The notes under the pieces: model-generated
Database searches by the model: none
Seen by the model: the letters and a program-made list of their open reading frames with translations, nothing else
What the model was told of the DNA's origin: nothing
In this document: piece after piece, positions 45,386 to 57,038 of the stretch
Layout of the letters: each line of letters opens with the position of its first letter
Position numbering within the stretch: the stretch's first letter is position 1
Assembly: GCA_022605405.1 (NCBI GenBank)
Contig: JABYQQ010000021.1
Location: 124,001 to 188,000, forward strand
Reading direction: 5' to 3'
Source: Earliella scabrosa
Taxonomy: Eukaryota; Basidiomycota; Agaricomycetes; Polyporales; Polyporaceae
DNA length: 64,000 bases
Made by a program: the position numbers and the translations under genes

Positions 45386-46850
45386 CTAGGAGAACGCCTC
45401 CGTCTGGTGCCGCTTCCTAGGTGGCGCGTCCGCCTCTCCGTCCGCCGTACGGCGGGCAACGTTGCTCAGTGTTCGCGCCTGTTCATCTTTCTTCGCTTTC
45501 GCCTCCTCCCGCTTCTTCCTCACATCCTCGCGCTTCTGCTTGGCGTTCTCCCGCTTCTATGTAGTCCGCAAGATGGTCTCTATTAGCCGTCGTTTGGTTC
45601 GACGGCAGAGTCACTCACCTCATGGATTTTGCGCCGTTGAGCGATCGCATCCCGTCGCGTCAGAGGCTCGTGGTACATATCACAGTTTGCTACAGGGCAG
45701 CGCCATGTGATTCCGAAGTGATCGCGCACCCAATGCCGTTCTAAAGGACTGTAAGTCCACGTCTCGACTTTGTGACCGCAGTCGGGATGCTTGCAGCGAT
45801 ATCGACTCCCCTGGTTTTTGGAAGAACCAGGCACGAAGTGCGTGCGCCAGTGCTCGACCCCTGCCGCCACGTTGCCGCGTGAGACGACCTGCGTACACCC
45901 GTCCCAACCGCATCGCACTTCCGGAGGAGGTGCAGGTGCGGGCGGGAGAATGACATATTTCTGCACGTCCTTGTATGCCTCCGCGTGGATCTTCTTTCTG
46001 GAGGAGCGCGCGGGTTGGTTCTCGTGGTCATTGTCCACGTCAGGCTCGCTTTGGACGTTCATCTTAGGTTGGCGTTCCTTCTCGTGACCGTCCTCGTCCA
46101 TTGTACCCGCAGACGCAGACTCTTGTTCATCGTCGTCTACACGGTCTCCCGCATCTCCCTTTCGCTTTTCGCCACAGGAGGGCATGCGATCATTCGGTAG
46201 TTCAACTGGGAAGATCTAGAGAGGGACGATGCATTGAGTGCTCCGCTCGTCAGAACCGTGACGACGAATACGTGATCACGAACCATGACAGTCTCGACGA
46301 CGTCACCCGATGGTGTTTCACCAGTTGCCATCTTGATATGCAGACGTAAATACTCCCACTCTTCGTCAGCGGGGGCCTCCTGGAGGTAAGTGCATAGGAA
46401 GAGACTTCAGCGTCTGCTAGGATCGAGTGCAACGGCGGTGCTCACATCGAGGAGGGTGTATTGGCGCGGCGTGTGGCGTTTGGTTTTCACATATACTTCC
46501 ACGAAGGTTCGATGATCAGTTCTCACGGTCTCCTTTGCAAATGCGAAGCCCTGTCGCAATGGGTGAACACGGGGGTGTAGCAGGCAGATTAGGGCACATA
46601 CCCTGGAAACTAGTTGCGGTATCGCGAGATTGATAACATGGATAATCCAGCATTCCTCTGCTCTATCAAAATTCGCCTCGACTTGGAGCAGGCTGTGCCA
46701 GGATTCATCGGCAAAGAGGAACTCCGAAGAGTCGATCGCAGTAGACGAGTCGAACGATTCGTGCACTTGCAGGGGAGGCAGTTCGGGAAAATCTGCGAAG
46801 TCTGGTGCCCAGTGGCCCTTAGAGGTAAACGAGTGGGATGCTGCATTCAT
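45386..46850 (-). CDS. C2H2-like zinc-finger protein (409 aa), intact
   Basis: Five exons (46850-46602, 46550-46446, 46379-46272, 46215-45619, 45556-45386) are all multiples of 3, so every intron is phase 0. They give 1,230 nt, 409 residues and a TAG stop. The N-terminal domain (ELPPLQVHESFDSSTAIDSS, FAKETVRTDHRTFVEVYVKT, DEEWEYLRLHIKMATG) is of unknown type. An acidic linker and a basic SSRKKIHAEAYKD lead to two or three zinc-finger-like units: CGWDGCTQVVSRGNVAAGVE with HWRTH, CKHPDCGHKVETWTYSPLER with HWVRDH, and CPVANCD with a more distant His. The C-terminal exon is a highly charged helix (KREDVRKKREEAKAKKDEQA) ending in RKRHQTEAFS. This suggests a nuclear DNA- or chromatin-binding role (inference). 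No partner is indicated by neighbours. Confidence 0.8.
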
Positions 46851-49800
46851 TGTGTTGCGTGAGGGTACGATGTGGGGAGGGCAAGGGGGAGGATGTGGCA
46901 GGAGCGAAGGATCGAGACGCGGGATACGCGGTTGAAGTTGACTGTTTCAGTCGCACGGCAAGGGTGGCGACGGTTGCGCCCTCGTGGTTGCCGTCAAAAC
47001 GAACCACTCCAAGTCCTGGCCCGAGCCTACCGAGCCGCTGCGCTGCCGATACCGCGATACAGGATGGACCATTCCCGACTTCCCTAACTTCACTGTTCCC
47101 GACCTCAACTATCCCGGCCTCAACCGTCCCCGACCTCAACCGTCCCCTACTTCAACCATCCCTCAACCATCTCCGACCTCAACCATCTCCGACCTTAACC
47201 ATCACCGGCCTCAACCAACCCCATCGCCAACCATGTGTACACCTGTCTTCAATACCACATGGTCCTCCATATTCTGGCCAAGATTGCGCCCTTGCTCCTT
47301 GTCTCCCGATGTCACGTCCAAACAGTCGGCAAGGATCCGACATCGTATTCGGTCGAGGAGCGTGCCGCATTGGTAGGCACACGCAGGACGGATAGCCAAG
47401 ATGAAACCGTGGGTTTTGAGGGAGGGGAAAAGACCTGTTTGACCACCGTGCATTCTCACATATATATTGACCTCCCGCCCAAGCGAAGAGAAAGTGATCC
47501 TAGATGCACATGGCGTTACGGGATGCGGACATTCATGTGCACGTCCCGCTATCAGCTTCTGACCGGCTGCAGCAGCATATATCACGGGGACGCACCGTTT
47601 GCCAATTGTGTGCTGCAGTCCGACGACCCCTCATGATACACTCCGTGAGCGGCGGGACGCCAATTGTAACTTCGTCTGTAGTCGATGAGCGTAGAAAGTT
47701 AGCAGTGTTCGATGAGCTGCCCGTCAGAACGGCTGAGCTTCTCCCCGACGCCCAGTAGGCTTGTGTTGGCTCCGGCTGCACCTCCATGTTCCCTGCAACA
47801 TCGCCGTACTCTGAGTCTTCAATCCAACGCGGCGCCGCCGGGTGTGACCTGTGACCACCCGCAGGCGGCGACCACCGTGACCGAGGGCTCTGGGGCGCCG
47901 GCGGCACCGACAATGGCCATATTCGGTAGGTCCGACGCCCAAGACCCGCAGCTGCCGTACAGTGAATTTGTGAGCTACCGCCTCTGAATAACACCACTAT
48001 TTATTTCGAGCCTGCGTTGTGTGCTGTGAATGTGCCTTGAAAGGGGTCGCGCAGCCTGGGGGAATAATAGATTCAGAACGATGTATGGGACAAAGTCCGT
48101 TCAGACGTGCCCTTGACGATGTACTACTAGTACAAAGCAGAGGCTATATCAAATTCAAAGCTCTCTTGGCCTCTCGTACGTGCCGTACCGTGTGCATGTG
48201 ATCCCAGCGAAGTGTCGGACTGCCGCAGACCATGTTCTGGGTTGCAGCACGAAAGATGTCGAGCGTCACGGTGTGAGTGGACCTGCCAAACAGATGCAAG
48301 CGAAGTCGCGGCATATGCGTTACATAATCATTAGTCATCAACTGCGCTTACATCGTGAGCGGATATCTCTAGATACCTCTTCGCGTCCCAGCCGCGTCTT
48401 TTGTCTTTGTCTGACTGTTGATCCCATAACATGATTGTGCGTCTCGCGTCTTTCCGACACCCACGGATGCGTAACGCGTATTGACCGCGGAATAGCATGA
48501 TACACAACTAGGATACCGCGGAAAACGACTCGCTGTTCAACTCCATGGATGGGGAGACACAGCACCATTGGAGGGTGAGTCTTCTCCCTCACTATTCGCG
48601 AACGCGTCGAGACCAGCATACAGGCCGTATGTGCACACCCAAAAGTTTGGCGATACCGTTGTGTCGTGTTGATATGACAGGAGGATCACCGTTCGAAAAG
48701 AGCAGTTGGGTCAAGGTCTGAGTGCCGGTGGCTGGACGAAGATCGATCTCAGGTCCGTCTCTCGTTTCTTGTCTTTCCTACCCTCTCTCAGACCGCGCAG
48801 CAAACTCGGCATCATGGGTTCCTCATATACTCGGTGCCATCCTATCGTGGGGGTCCTGTGGGGGTCCTCCGAAAGTACAAATTCTGTCGTCAAGTCCAAA
48901 GGTACGTGTCCCCGATCTGCTTCTTGATATGTTCTTAACCTGATTACACTCCCACGCATACAACGATATCTAACACGCTATTGTTCGTCTTCGCCCTCAC
49001 ATTCCAATGTGACGACGCTACCCGTGTCTGTCGCACTTCATCACCCCCAATCAACTCATAGACGTGGACACCTGGGACTTTACTGGTTCCCCGGACAGGC
49101 CTGCAGAGCGTAAAGCGATCCAAGAGTGTGGGCCGCGACAACTCCATCAAGAACCCAGGCTTTTGTCACGACACTCAGGCCTCAGGCGTGGACGTCTTCG
49201 ATGGCCAAGTCGAGGTCGTGACGCACTAGGCGTTCAAGATGGGACACTCCGCAGGTGAGCTATCTTTCGCTCTCTTCTCTTCTTCTCACGGAACTGCGAG
49301 TGCGGACCTGACGGCGTGCTCTGTATGTGTATAGGAACAGACCTTTTTATGTACCAAGACTGCCCAGCCCCGAGCGTCGAGCGACCGGTTGTGCTGTACC
49401 GTGATGGCTTCATGCGACGTCGCACCCGCGGAGGTCATCATCGGCGGGTACGTCGCGTGCGAACGGGCGGGCTGTGTCCCCCCGGTTGGACCGGACTTAC
49501 TGAATGCTGTCAGTACGCCGCCCCGAAACGGCCGTGTGGACTCGTCACATCGCTGACGAGCATCATGCAGGGACGTGACATGGATGCAACTGCGCTTCCA
49601 AGGTGAATGGCGAACTCACCATGGTTAGAACAGCACCCAGCCCGGATAGGTGGATGGACCGTCAGCACACCTCGCGCTCCTGGATCGAAAGAGGCCGTAA
49701 CTCACTCATGCCAAAGTCCTGCGAAACCTCCCACAGGATCCACCCGCCCGTTCCCCGCACCCGGTCGAGCGCGCCCTCCCCATCGACCATCTTCATTCGT

Positions 49801-51687
49801 CCCCGAGCCGATCTCGACCAGACGCGCTGCATGTTCCATCTGGCCCTGCGCCTGCACCTTGCCCGGCTGCGAGAACGTCGACGCGGGGTCGGGCGATGTG
49901 GAGGCCGGCCCAGACGCCCTCGTTCGCGCGCACCATGTTCAACACCGGGATCGGCGGTGGGATGCGCGGTTAACCCATCAAGGCGCGCTCGCAGTCGTCG
50001 CAGAGGGCAAGCGTGCAATGCCCGGCGAAGAGGGGGTGCCGGCGACGCCCGGTTGATAACGAGGACATGCAAGCGTCCCCTCATGCCGCTCGCGCTCTAT
50101 CAATTCTGACTCGGCCGAGCATGGACTCACCCGCCGGCGGAGCCATCGTTCCGCGGGCGGTGGAAGGAGCGTATCCTTCCAATGTCGGGCGCCGGCGCAC
50201 GCGCCGACGGGTGCGAGGCCGGGTGGTCCGGTGTGATCGTCCGCCCACGAGACAACGACACAAAAGGCTCCGGGACATCTATGGAGGTCCGCTTCGAGAG
50301 CGGGGTCAGCGAAGATACGGGCACCCCGGCAATACCCGAGGACGCTGCATTCGCACTCGAACCCGAGCCCGACTGGACAGCAGGCACCTTCGTCAGGTTG
50401 CTCGGGAACATCTTCGTCCGACCGGTTTCGATGGCGAGCTCTGCTCGGGTGCAGGGACGGACGATTCCGCCGCGGACGACAGTATGCGGTGCGCTTCAGA
50501 CACGACACGAGGCCCCCGAGCATGGACGACGACTTCCCACTCGCACGGCGGATCCTTGCGTGCCGTTGGGGTGCTGAAGGCGCAGAACACGATTTGGGGG
50601 CAGGTGCGCGACGAGCTGGACCAGAAGCGCGCGGGGCGGAGGGCGCAGCGCGCCCGGCAGGCTCTCCTGCAGCAGCAGCAAGGGGCCGTCACGGCCGCGC
50701 GCACCTTCTGCACGTTCAGCCTGCCCGGGCCGACGAAGGATGTTCTCGCCACACAATACGGACCGGCCGCCCTCGCACACATAGTAGATCAGCGCATGTA
50801 TTGTCTATCATAGGGCATAGCCCTCCCGGACAATAAACAAGGAGACAAAGAAAGAAGAAAGAAAGCCTGCCCGGGCGATAGTCGTCCGTGCCGCTGTACT
50901 CATCCGAGTCCGAATCCGAATTAAGTCCTGCGACGGGGTGCAGGCGTCGTCCCCGCTCATCGTCGCTGGACCCGTAATCATCCCCTGCACCTCCGGCTGA
51001 TACAAAATGTGATGCTGTATAGAAGGAGGTAGTTCGGTGGCGGCGGAAATGGTTGCAGGCACGTCCTGGTGGACTTTTGAAGAGCTCTTCGCTGTTTCCA
51101 TACTCGGTTTTGCAATCGTGCATTATGTGTGGCGGATTTGCGCTTCTCTGTCAACGTGTGGCCCATCTTATGCGATGAGCTGAATGTTCGTTCAATTTTG
51201 TGTACATGATACAGGTACGTCTATTCATTGAGGAACCTCGATGCGGAACTTTCCTATCTGCACAGGCTTCCATTCCATCTTATGTGCGGCATTCTGGGGC
51301 GGAACTATATGATCCTCCGCTGACAGCTTGGTGCGACTGGAGCTCGCACGCGGCCCCTCATGTGGTCCATTGCGGGACTCGGCAACACGTGTTTCGGTAG
51401 GAAGTCCACGCGTTGTTGGCGTTGCACATCGTGGACTCATGCCTCTGTATCGAGGGCGAGGGCGAGGCATCCGGGGCTCTGGAAAATCCGGACTGTCCGC
51501 ACGCGCAGAGAAGGTGTGTGCTATCAACTAATGAGCAACCAAGTAGTACTCTGCACATACTGACAGCGAGCTTACCGTCACTGTGCAAGCCAGTCCCGTT
51601 CATATGATTGTCGCCCTCGTCATCTGAAGACTTCGACCAGTCCGGACCACCTTCCATGTTCGCACTACGATCTGAGCCTCAGGTTAG
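46851..51687. other. Gene-poor stretch with a few coding-like ORFs
   Basis: No gene could be assembled. Plus strand about 50560-50813 ends an ORF with a helical, charged tail (LKAQNTIWGQVRDELDQKRA, RARQALLQQQQGAVTAARTF). Minus strand about 50411-50130 reads a Ser/Pro-rich NAASSGIAGVPVSSLTPLSK. They overlap and neither is convincing. The area 47500-49600 shows only short ORFs. A minisatellite lies at 47089-47225. Confidence 0.35.
47089..47225. repeat. Degenerate pyrimidine-rich minisatellite (about 12-15 bp)
   Basis: Words such as CGACCTCAACCATC and CCTCAACCGTCCC recur about nine times with small changes. The array has a strong strand bias (C/T-rich on plus). No gene is supported across it. 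Confidence 0.75.
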
Positions 51688-54600
51688 TCATAACAGGCCG
51701 TTGTCATCGATTCGAATCATCTCACCCAGGGAATTATGCTTCGTAGAGCCGTTGACGGTGCCGTCAGTGAATGAGTCCACCGTCGAACCTTCGTCGCTCG
51801 ACTCGGACGCGTCTGCATCGTCTTCATCCTCTATGACCCCAGTGACCACGGACGATTCATCATCCGTGTACCTTTGACCACTTTCCTCTTCTTCTTCATC
51901 CTCCATCTCCGAGCCCCCGGCAATCCCGCCTTCATCTCCGTCGTCCAAGTCCTCCCGTCTGCGCGCAAATACTTTGAATCGTTCAGCCAGGACTTCCCGG
52001 TCTGAGCTGTCGTCCATCTCGCTCTCAGATGATTGCTGACGCTGCTTGCGAAGTTCGAAGTTCGTCAATAAGTTCACCTTGGAGGTGGCCGTTGTATATG
52101 TCTTCTTCTTAGAAAGCGTTGTCGACGTGGGCTTTGTAGATGAGGACGTTGAAGAGATCTCAGATGCGGTTGGCGACGCGGGCCTGGGTACGGGCTTCGG
52201 TCTGGGTACGGGCTTGGGTTTGGATACGGGCTTGGGCATGGGTACGAGCTTGTGTCGATCGGGCTTCGCAGCCAGCTGATTGGGAGGAGGAGAGTTGAAT
52301 CCATCGTCAAGCTTGCTCTCCGACATGGCCGGAGTGGGGGAGAAGTTGACTCGACCCTTCTTGGTGATGCGAGTCGCCGCGCCGTAGGAGTCCTCAAATG
52401 CATCCTTGAGCATCTTCGCCAGACTATCTGCCCCGATGGGCTCGTTCGCATCCAGTAGTTTCTTCATGATCGCCTCGACCGCTTGGTTACCGGACTGAAT
52501 GGCGGTCAGACATGTCTTTGAGTGCGTGATCCAGTCGTGTCCGCGGTGCAAGAACTTGGCCACCGCTTTATGAGTGATGAGCCGTCCAGCGGCGGCAGGG
52601 CCAGCAGTGTGGTCAACTCGTCCCAGCCCAAGCAATAAGTGTGCGACGTCAAACCACTTCAGCAGACGGTGGATGGGCTGCGGACCATACTTGTTGATGT
52701 CGTTCTCGTCGTCTTCCTGCATCTCCTGAACCTCTGGCATTTTCGAAAACTTGCCATCCTGGGTCGTCTCCAACCATGCAACCGTCTGTGCGAGCTTCTG
52801 TTGTGGCGTGTAACGAAGACGTGGCGTCTTCCCCTTCCTCGAACGAGACGTAGTCCCGGTCCGCCGACGGCCCTGTGGGGAATCGTGGACTGGATCCTCT
52901 TGAAGATCAGAGTCGGAGCGACGACGCTTGTCCCGAGAGAACGCCTATATCATCAACCGACCATGATAAGGGCGTTATCAACCAGGAGAATGTGCGGGGT
53001 CATGGACTCACGGAGAGAACATGATAGAAGGCAGCAAAGTGCACTCCCTTCAAGCGGAGACTCTGGGACGTCTTCTTGGGATCCAGCAACTCAAGGTCGA
53101 TGGGTCGGTCCTCCCCTAGAAGTTCCAACTCGTGCGACTCATTGATGTATGCAAGATGATCGTAGGAGCGCCGACCATTGACGATGTGCTGCAGGCTAAA
53201 GTACACGCCAGCTAGAGACTGCCTCAGCGAAAACATCAGGCAGGAGGACTACGGACTGACCGTGAGGAACCTTCACCGTATCCTTGAGAAGTCTGACCAG
53301 AGTTGAGGCCTGGATAACCGTCCGTTCTTCCCCAGGGTAGAAGAACATCTCCACATCCTTGAAGACGTAAAGAACAGGAGTGCCTTCGGCGGCCTTCACA
53401 TCGCGGTGATCGACGCCCATCGCGACAATCTTGCCACACCCTATCAGTTTCTCGATGCCAGGCCATGCGCTCCTGAGGGCCTCGAGATCACCATTCGCAA
53501 TGACAGCCGATGCCAGACGCCTCGGTGGAGTGAATAGATAGACTTAGGCAATAGCGTGGGTGGACCCATGGGTGTCATCAGTCATACCCACACCCATACC
53601 CATGGTTTACCCATACCCACGGCCGTGGGTGTGGGTGTGATGTGGGTATGGGTGAACCCATGGGTGCACAAGGGTATTAAGCCTTCAATGTACTTGTTTC
53701 ATAGTTCAGACAGTTGGTTTCAATCAATCAATGAGTACACATGAGTCTCTGTAACAGTTACAATGTTTGGTATGCTATTACAGCAGTTGAAACAATGCAT
53801 TCAGCATTTCCATCATGGTCACACCCATACCCACGCGGGTGTGGGTTAGAGCGTGGGTGCCGTGTTTGCAACCCACACCCATACCCACGGTGAAAACCCA
53901 CAGACACCCACATGGGTTTTCCATACCCACGCTATTCCCTAGATAGACTGGAAGTTCCTGTAAATGTCTATAATGAGTTACCCTGTAAACAGCATAGTCG
54001 CACAAGCGGTACATACGCCGGAGGCGTGCTGGATATCAGATAATTGACTCAGCACCATATCATTGCGTATCAGTCACACCTGACAAGTACATACCTGTTC
54101 AGCCTGAGTAACGTGCAACATAGATATTGTCAGCGCGAACATAATCGACTGCGAGAAGAAAGGTTACGAATCACCTTAAGCAACTGAGTTTCCCTGATAG
54201 CCTCCCGGTGCTCATACAACCCACTTTCCCAGTTGATGTCAAGGTCATCGGAGATCGGAGAGTCCAAGTCCAACTCCTCGGACTCCGACTCACTCGTCGG
54301 TGATGAAGCACGCGTTGCATCGTAATCGTCATCGAGCTGATAGGAGTCAGTTGCCTGTTGGGGACGTCGCACATGAATGTATAAAACCTACAAATCGGCA
54401 CGCTTCCAGAGCTCGATGTAAGCGGGGATCTAGCTGCGTTAGGTCGAACTCCGAATCTACTAGACATCGTATGGGTTTAGAGGGTTTCGGCTTAGGTGCG
54501 GCGGACTTGTCGTGTGACGGCGGTGACAAGGAATTCCGTGGAGTCTGGGCCATTTGTGACTGGCTCGAAGGGAGTGGCGGCACAGGACCATCGTCGCCAG

Positions 54601-55431
54601 ACGAGATAGCTGCGGCAGTGGGGATGGCGGGCGAAACAACTCTTGAGACCTCGTCATCACATTGGTGCATGATGACGTCCTCAACCCCGACTGTTAAGGA
54701 AGGGAAGGCCAGAGAGGGACTCAGCTCGGGGAGCACAGTCCGCGGGACCTCCAAGTCAACTCTGGTGGGATGGACCTTAGGAGACACCACACCTGGACGC
54801 TGCAGGCTCATGAGATGTACGTCCTTCGATGAGTCGCCCACTTCTCTCTGTTGAGTCTGTGAAGATGTGTGAAGATTATGGGACTAGTCTAGCGGCACTA
54901 CCAACATACCGTGGGGGTCCGTGGATACGTCACCGACGTGGAAGCCGCGGTCGTCGCCATGACGGAGATTGGTGGGCTGCTTAAGTGTCTCGGAACGGAG
55001 AGCTCCCCTCGGATGTCTTCCATCGACGAAGTTGTGAGGGATTGAGTCACCCCGCCATCAACGTTGTTGGGGGACGAGGGCAAGCGTGGGGGGTTGGCTC
55101 CATCGGTTACTGAGATCCTCGAGCCTGAGGCATCGAGCTGGGTGTACGTCGGTGGGCACAACGCCTTCTGCAACTGTTCAGAGCCCCCAGCAGGCTGCAA
55201 CACAGACAGTTGATATCGAGAAGTTTGCCATGACTGAGTGTAGATCCGTACCTCGTCGGGAATAGAAATCGCCTTGGACTGCACCAGCTGAAACACACAC
55301 TCGTCAATCTTCCAGTGTGTGCGAGCAAGACCACGTTGAGGACATTTGTCTCCAAGCTTCGTGTCTGGACTCTGGTACCAGCAACGGATGCGCTGCCAGT
55401 TCACAGTGAGTGATGCCGCTCGTTTCATCAA
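51688..55431 (-). CDS. Large uncharacterised gene split by MITE copy 2
   Basis: Multi-exon minus-strand gene; its 5' end may lie upstream of 55431. Exons in order: about 55400-55250 (RIRCWYQSPDTKLGDKCPQR, THWKIDECVFQLVQSKA); from about 55200 a Ser/Pro-rich part ending TYPRTPT; about 54853-54390 to LHRALEACRF; then ATDSYQLDDDYDATRASSPT and acidic DLDIN. The next exon reads HLQELPVYL before MITE copy 2 and FTPPRRLASAVIANGDLEAL after it. It continues with CGKIVAMGVDHRDVKAAEGT, VEMFFYPGEERTVIQA and TLVRLLKDTVKVPHG. Later exons give LAGVYFSLQHIVNGRRSYDH and AFSRDKRRRSD, then a basic and Pro-rich C-terminal half with KPVSKPKPVPRPKPVPRP and an acidic end (DEEEEESGQRYTDDESS), stopping near 51688. Family not recognised; nuclear location is likely from composition. 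Apart from the MITE no lesion was noted, so the insertion appears recent. Confidence 0.62.
53545..53941. mobile_element. 397-bp hAT-like MITE, copy 2 (inside an exon)
   Basis: Same length and ends as copy 1 at 12743-13139 (TAGG(C/G)AATAGCGTGGGT repeats), differing at about 10 positions. Its 8-bp target-site duplication is GATAGACT at 53537-53544 and 53942-53949. The duplication lies in coding sequence of the surrounding minus-strand gene. Ignoring the element and one copy of the duplication, the frame reads through (ELPVYL then FTPPRRL). Confidence 0.93.
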
Positions 55432-57038
55432 TGGTCCTCGTTTGAGTAGATTCGCGGTGTTACCAGAATTGGCATCTAGCGTTGCACGTATAAGAGACTA
55501 TGGACGGTCGTCAGTGTTTGCCAGTGCAGCAAAGCCAAGCAGGGGCCGGACGAACTCGAAGGTCCTTCGTGTACATAGGAGCCCTATTGACGGTGCAATG
55601 CAACCATGAGATAGGCAGTCTTGGGGAAGGGAGAGAAATCCTTACAGTGTGCTCATCGCAAGGGCCGTTCGACCCTCCGAAGGGTCTGTGCTCGCCGCGG
55701 AGGGCAAAGACTCGGACATGTTCTCGACGAGCGGGGACGCCAGAAAGGTGAGGTCCGGGGGAACAGGTGGCAAGATGGGAGCAGACGGCATCAGGGACGC
55801 GCCGCTATGGATCCCACCCTGTTGAGGCGATGCTGGGCCAGACTAACCTCCGACCGCGCACCTCTTGGCTCTTCTCTCGCGAGGATGCCCAAGCGGCGGC
55901 ATAGATGACAAAGGAGCAAGTTCCGAACGGCTTTACGCCTCCGGCTAGCAGCTCTGAATTCAAGACGTAAAGATGCAACTCTCGCGGCGTCTCAGCTCGT
56001 ACTTCTCAACGATATATGTTCCGGGACTGAGCGAGTACCTGTGCAAGTCGAGATAAGCGTCCGTGGTGCTGCGCAACAGTTCAGGCATAAGTTGGCAATT
56101 AGAGTGAGACGACTTTGAAACACGTAGCAGGTGCATGATAGGAGATGGGATAGGCAGAATTGTGGATGACCGAAGTACACCAGGCTCAGTCGTCTTAGGG
56201 AGAAATAACCCTCATGTGACCGTCACATCACCTCCACGTGGGGTAACGTGTGACCTCAGCAAGCATGATTACTCATGGTTCTCACGCTCGCTCGAAAACA
56301 ACCTGTCTCTCATTGTCTGCAGACTGCAGCACTTCAGGCGAGTATGTCTGGCGACCAGCTTCACAGCCTGTACAGGATCCGGTATCGGGGCGTTTTCTGC
56401 AAGTATGGGTAAGGGTACGTGAATTTCATCGGAAACGCTGTCTACCAAGTATACTACTAGGAAGGGGCTACTAGCAACTACTCCTGACCTCCGGCGCACC
56501 CTCATGGTCATGGATCATGGTGAGCAGCGAACCACGGTATCTTCTATTGCTCTGTTCTTTTGTCTGTCTTACTTCCTCGTGTTCACGAGCGATCACGAGC
56601 AGTCGCTTGATGCTCGTAGGTTTCTATGTTCTCCATGGATGGTTGTTCTCCCTGTGCGGCACTTGACTAGTTGGCATCCATGAGTGTTCATGAAGGGTCG
56701 CCAGTTACCTTTGTTCAGTGGCAGTGATGTCACGCCCCACTTCTACTCGGAGCACAGTATGCAACCCGACGGGAACCTGCAATAAGATGATCATCCCCGA
56801 TCAGACTTCGGTGACACGTCGAGCTGAGTTGCGGCAAACAATTTTTCTGACCCACGATGCCGCTTGGCCGCTGCGTTCTTTCGCGCCGGATTCCCGGCTA
56901 CCTGTTGATGACTGATCTTCGTCACGCCACCAGCTCTCCGAGTCTCACGTCTCGATCCTCGATCCTTGCCCCATCCTTGCCTTAGCCGCTCCCTCGCCAA
57001 CCCAATCGATTCGCCCCCCTCAGTCTCTCCTCCCAACA
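55432..57038. other. Intergenic stretch, possible 5' end of the MITE-split gene
   Basis: Minus strand 55500-55432 reads SLIRATLDANSGNTANLLKR in frame with the first certain exon, so the gene probably starts within 55500-55900. The rest up to the Zn2Cys6 gene has only short ORFs. The last 300 bp before 57039 are rich in CTC/CCA words and should contain the regulator's promoter. Confidence 0.4.

Noticed and set aside
50013..50813. 266-residue plus-strand ORF as a gene
   Set aside because: Only the last about 85 residues look protein-like. The rest is Arg-rich and competes with a Ser/Pro-rich minus-strand frame, so it is mentioned only as coding-like.
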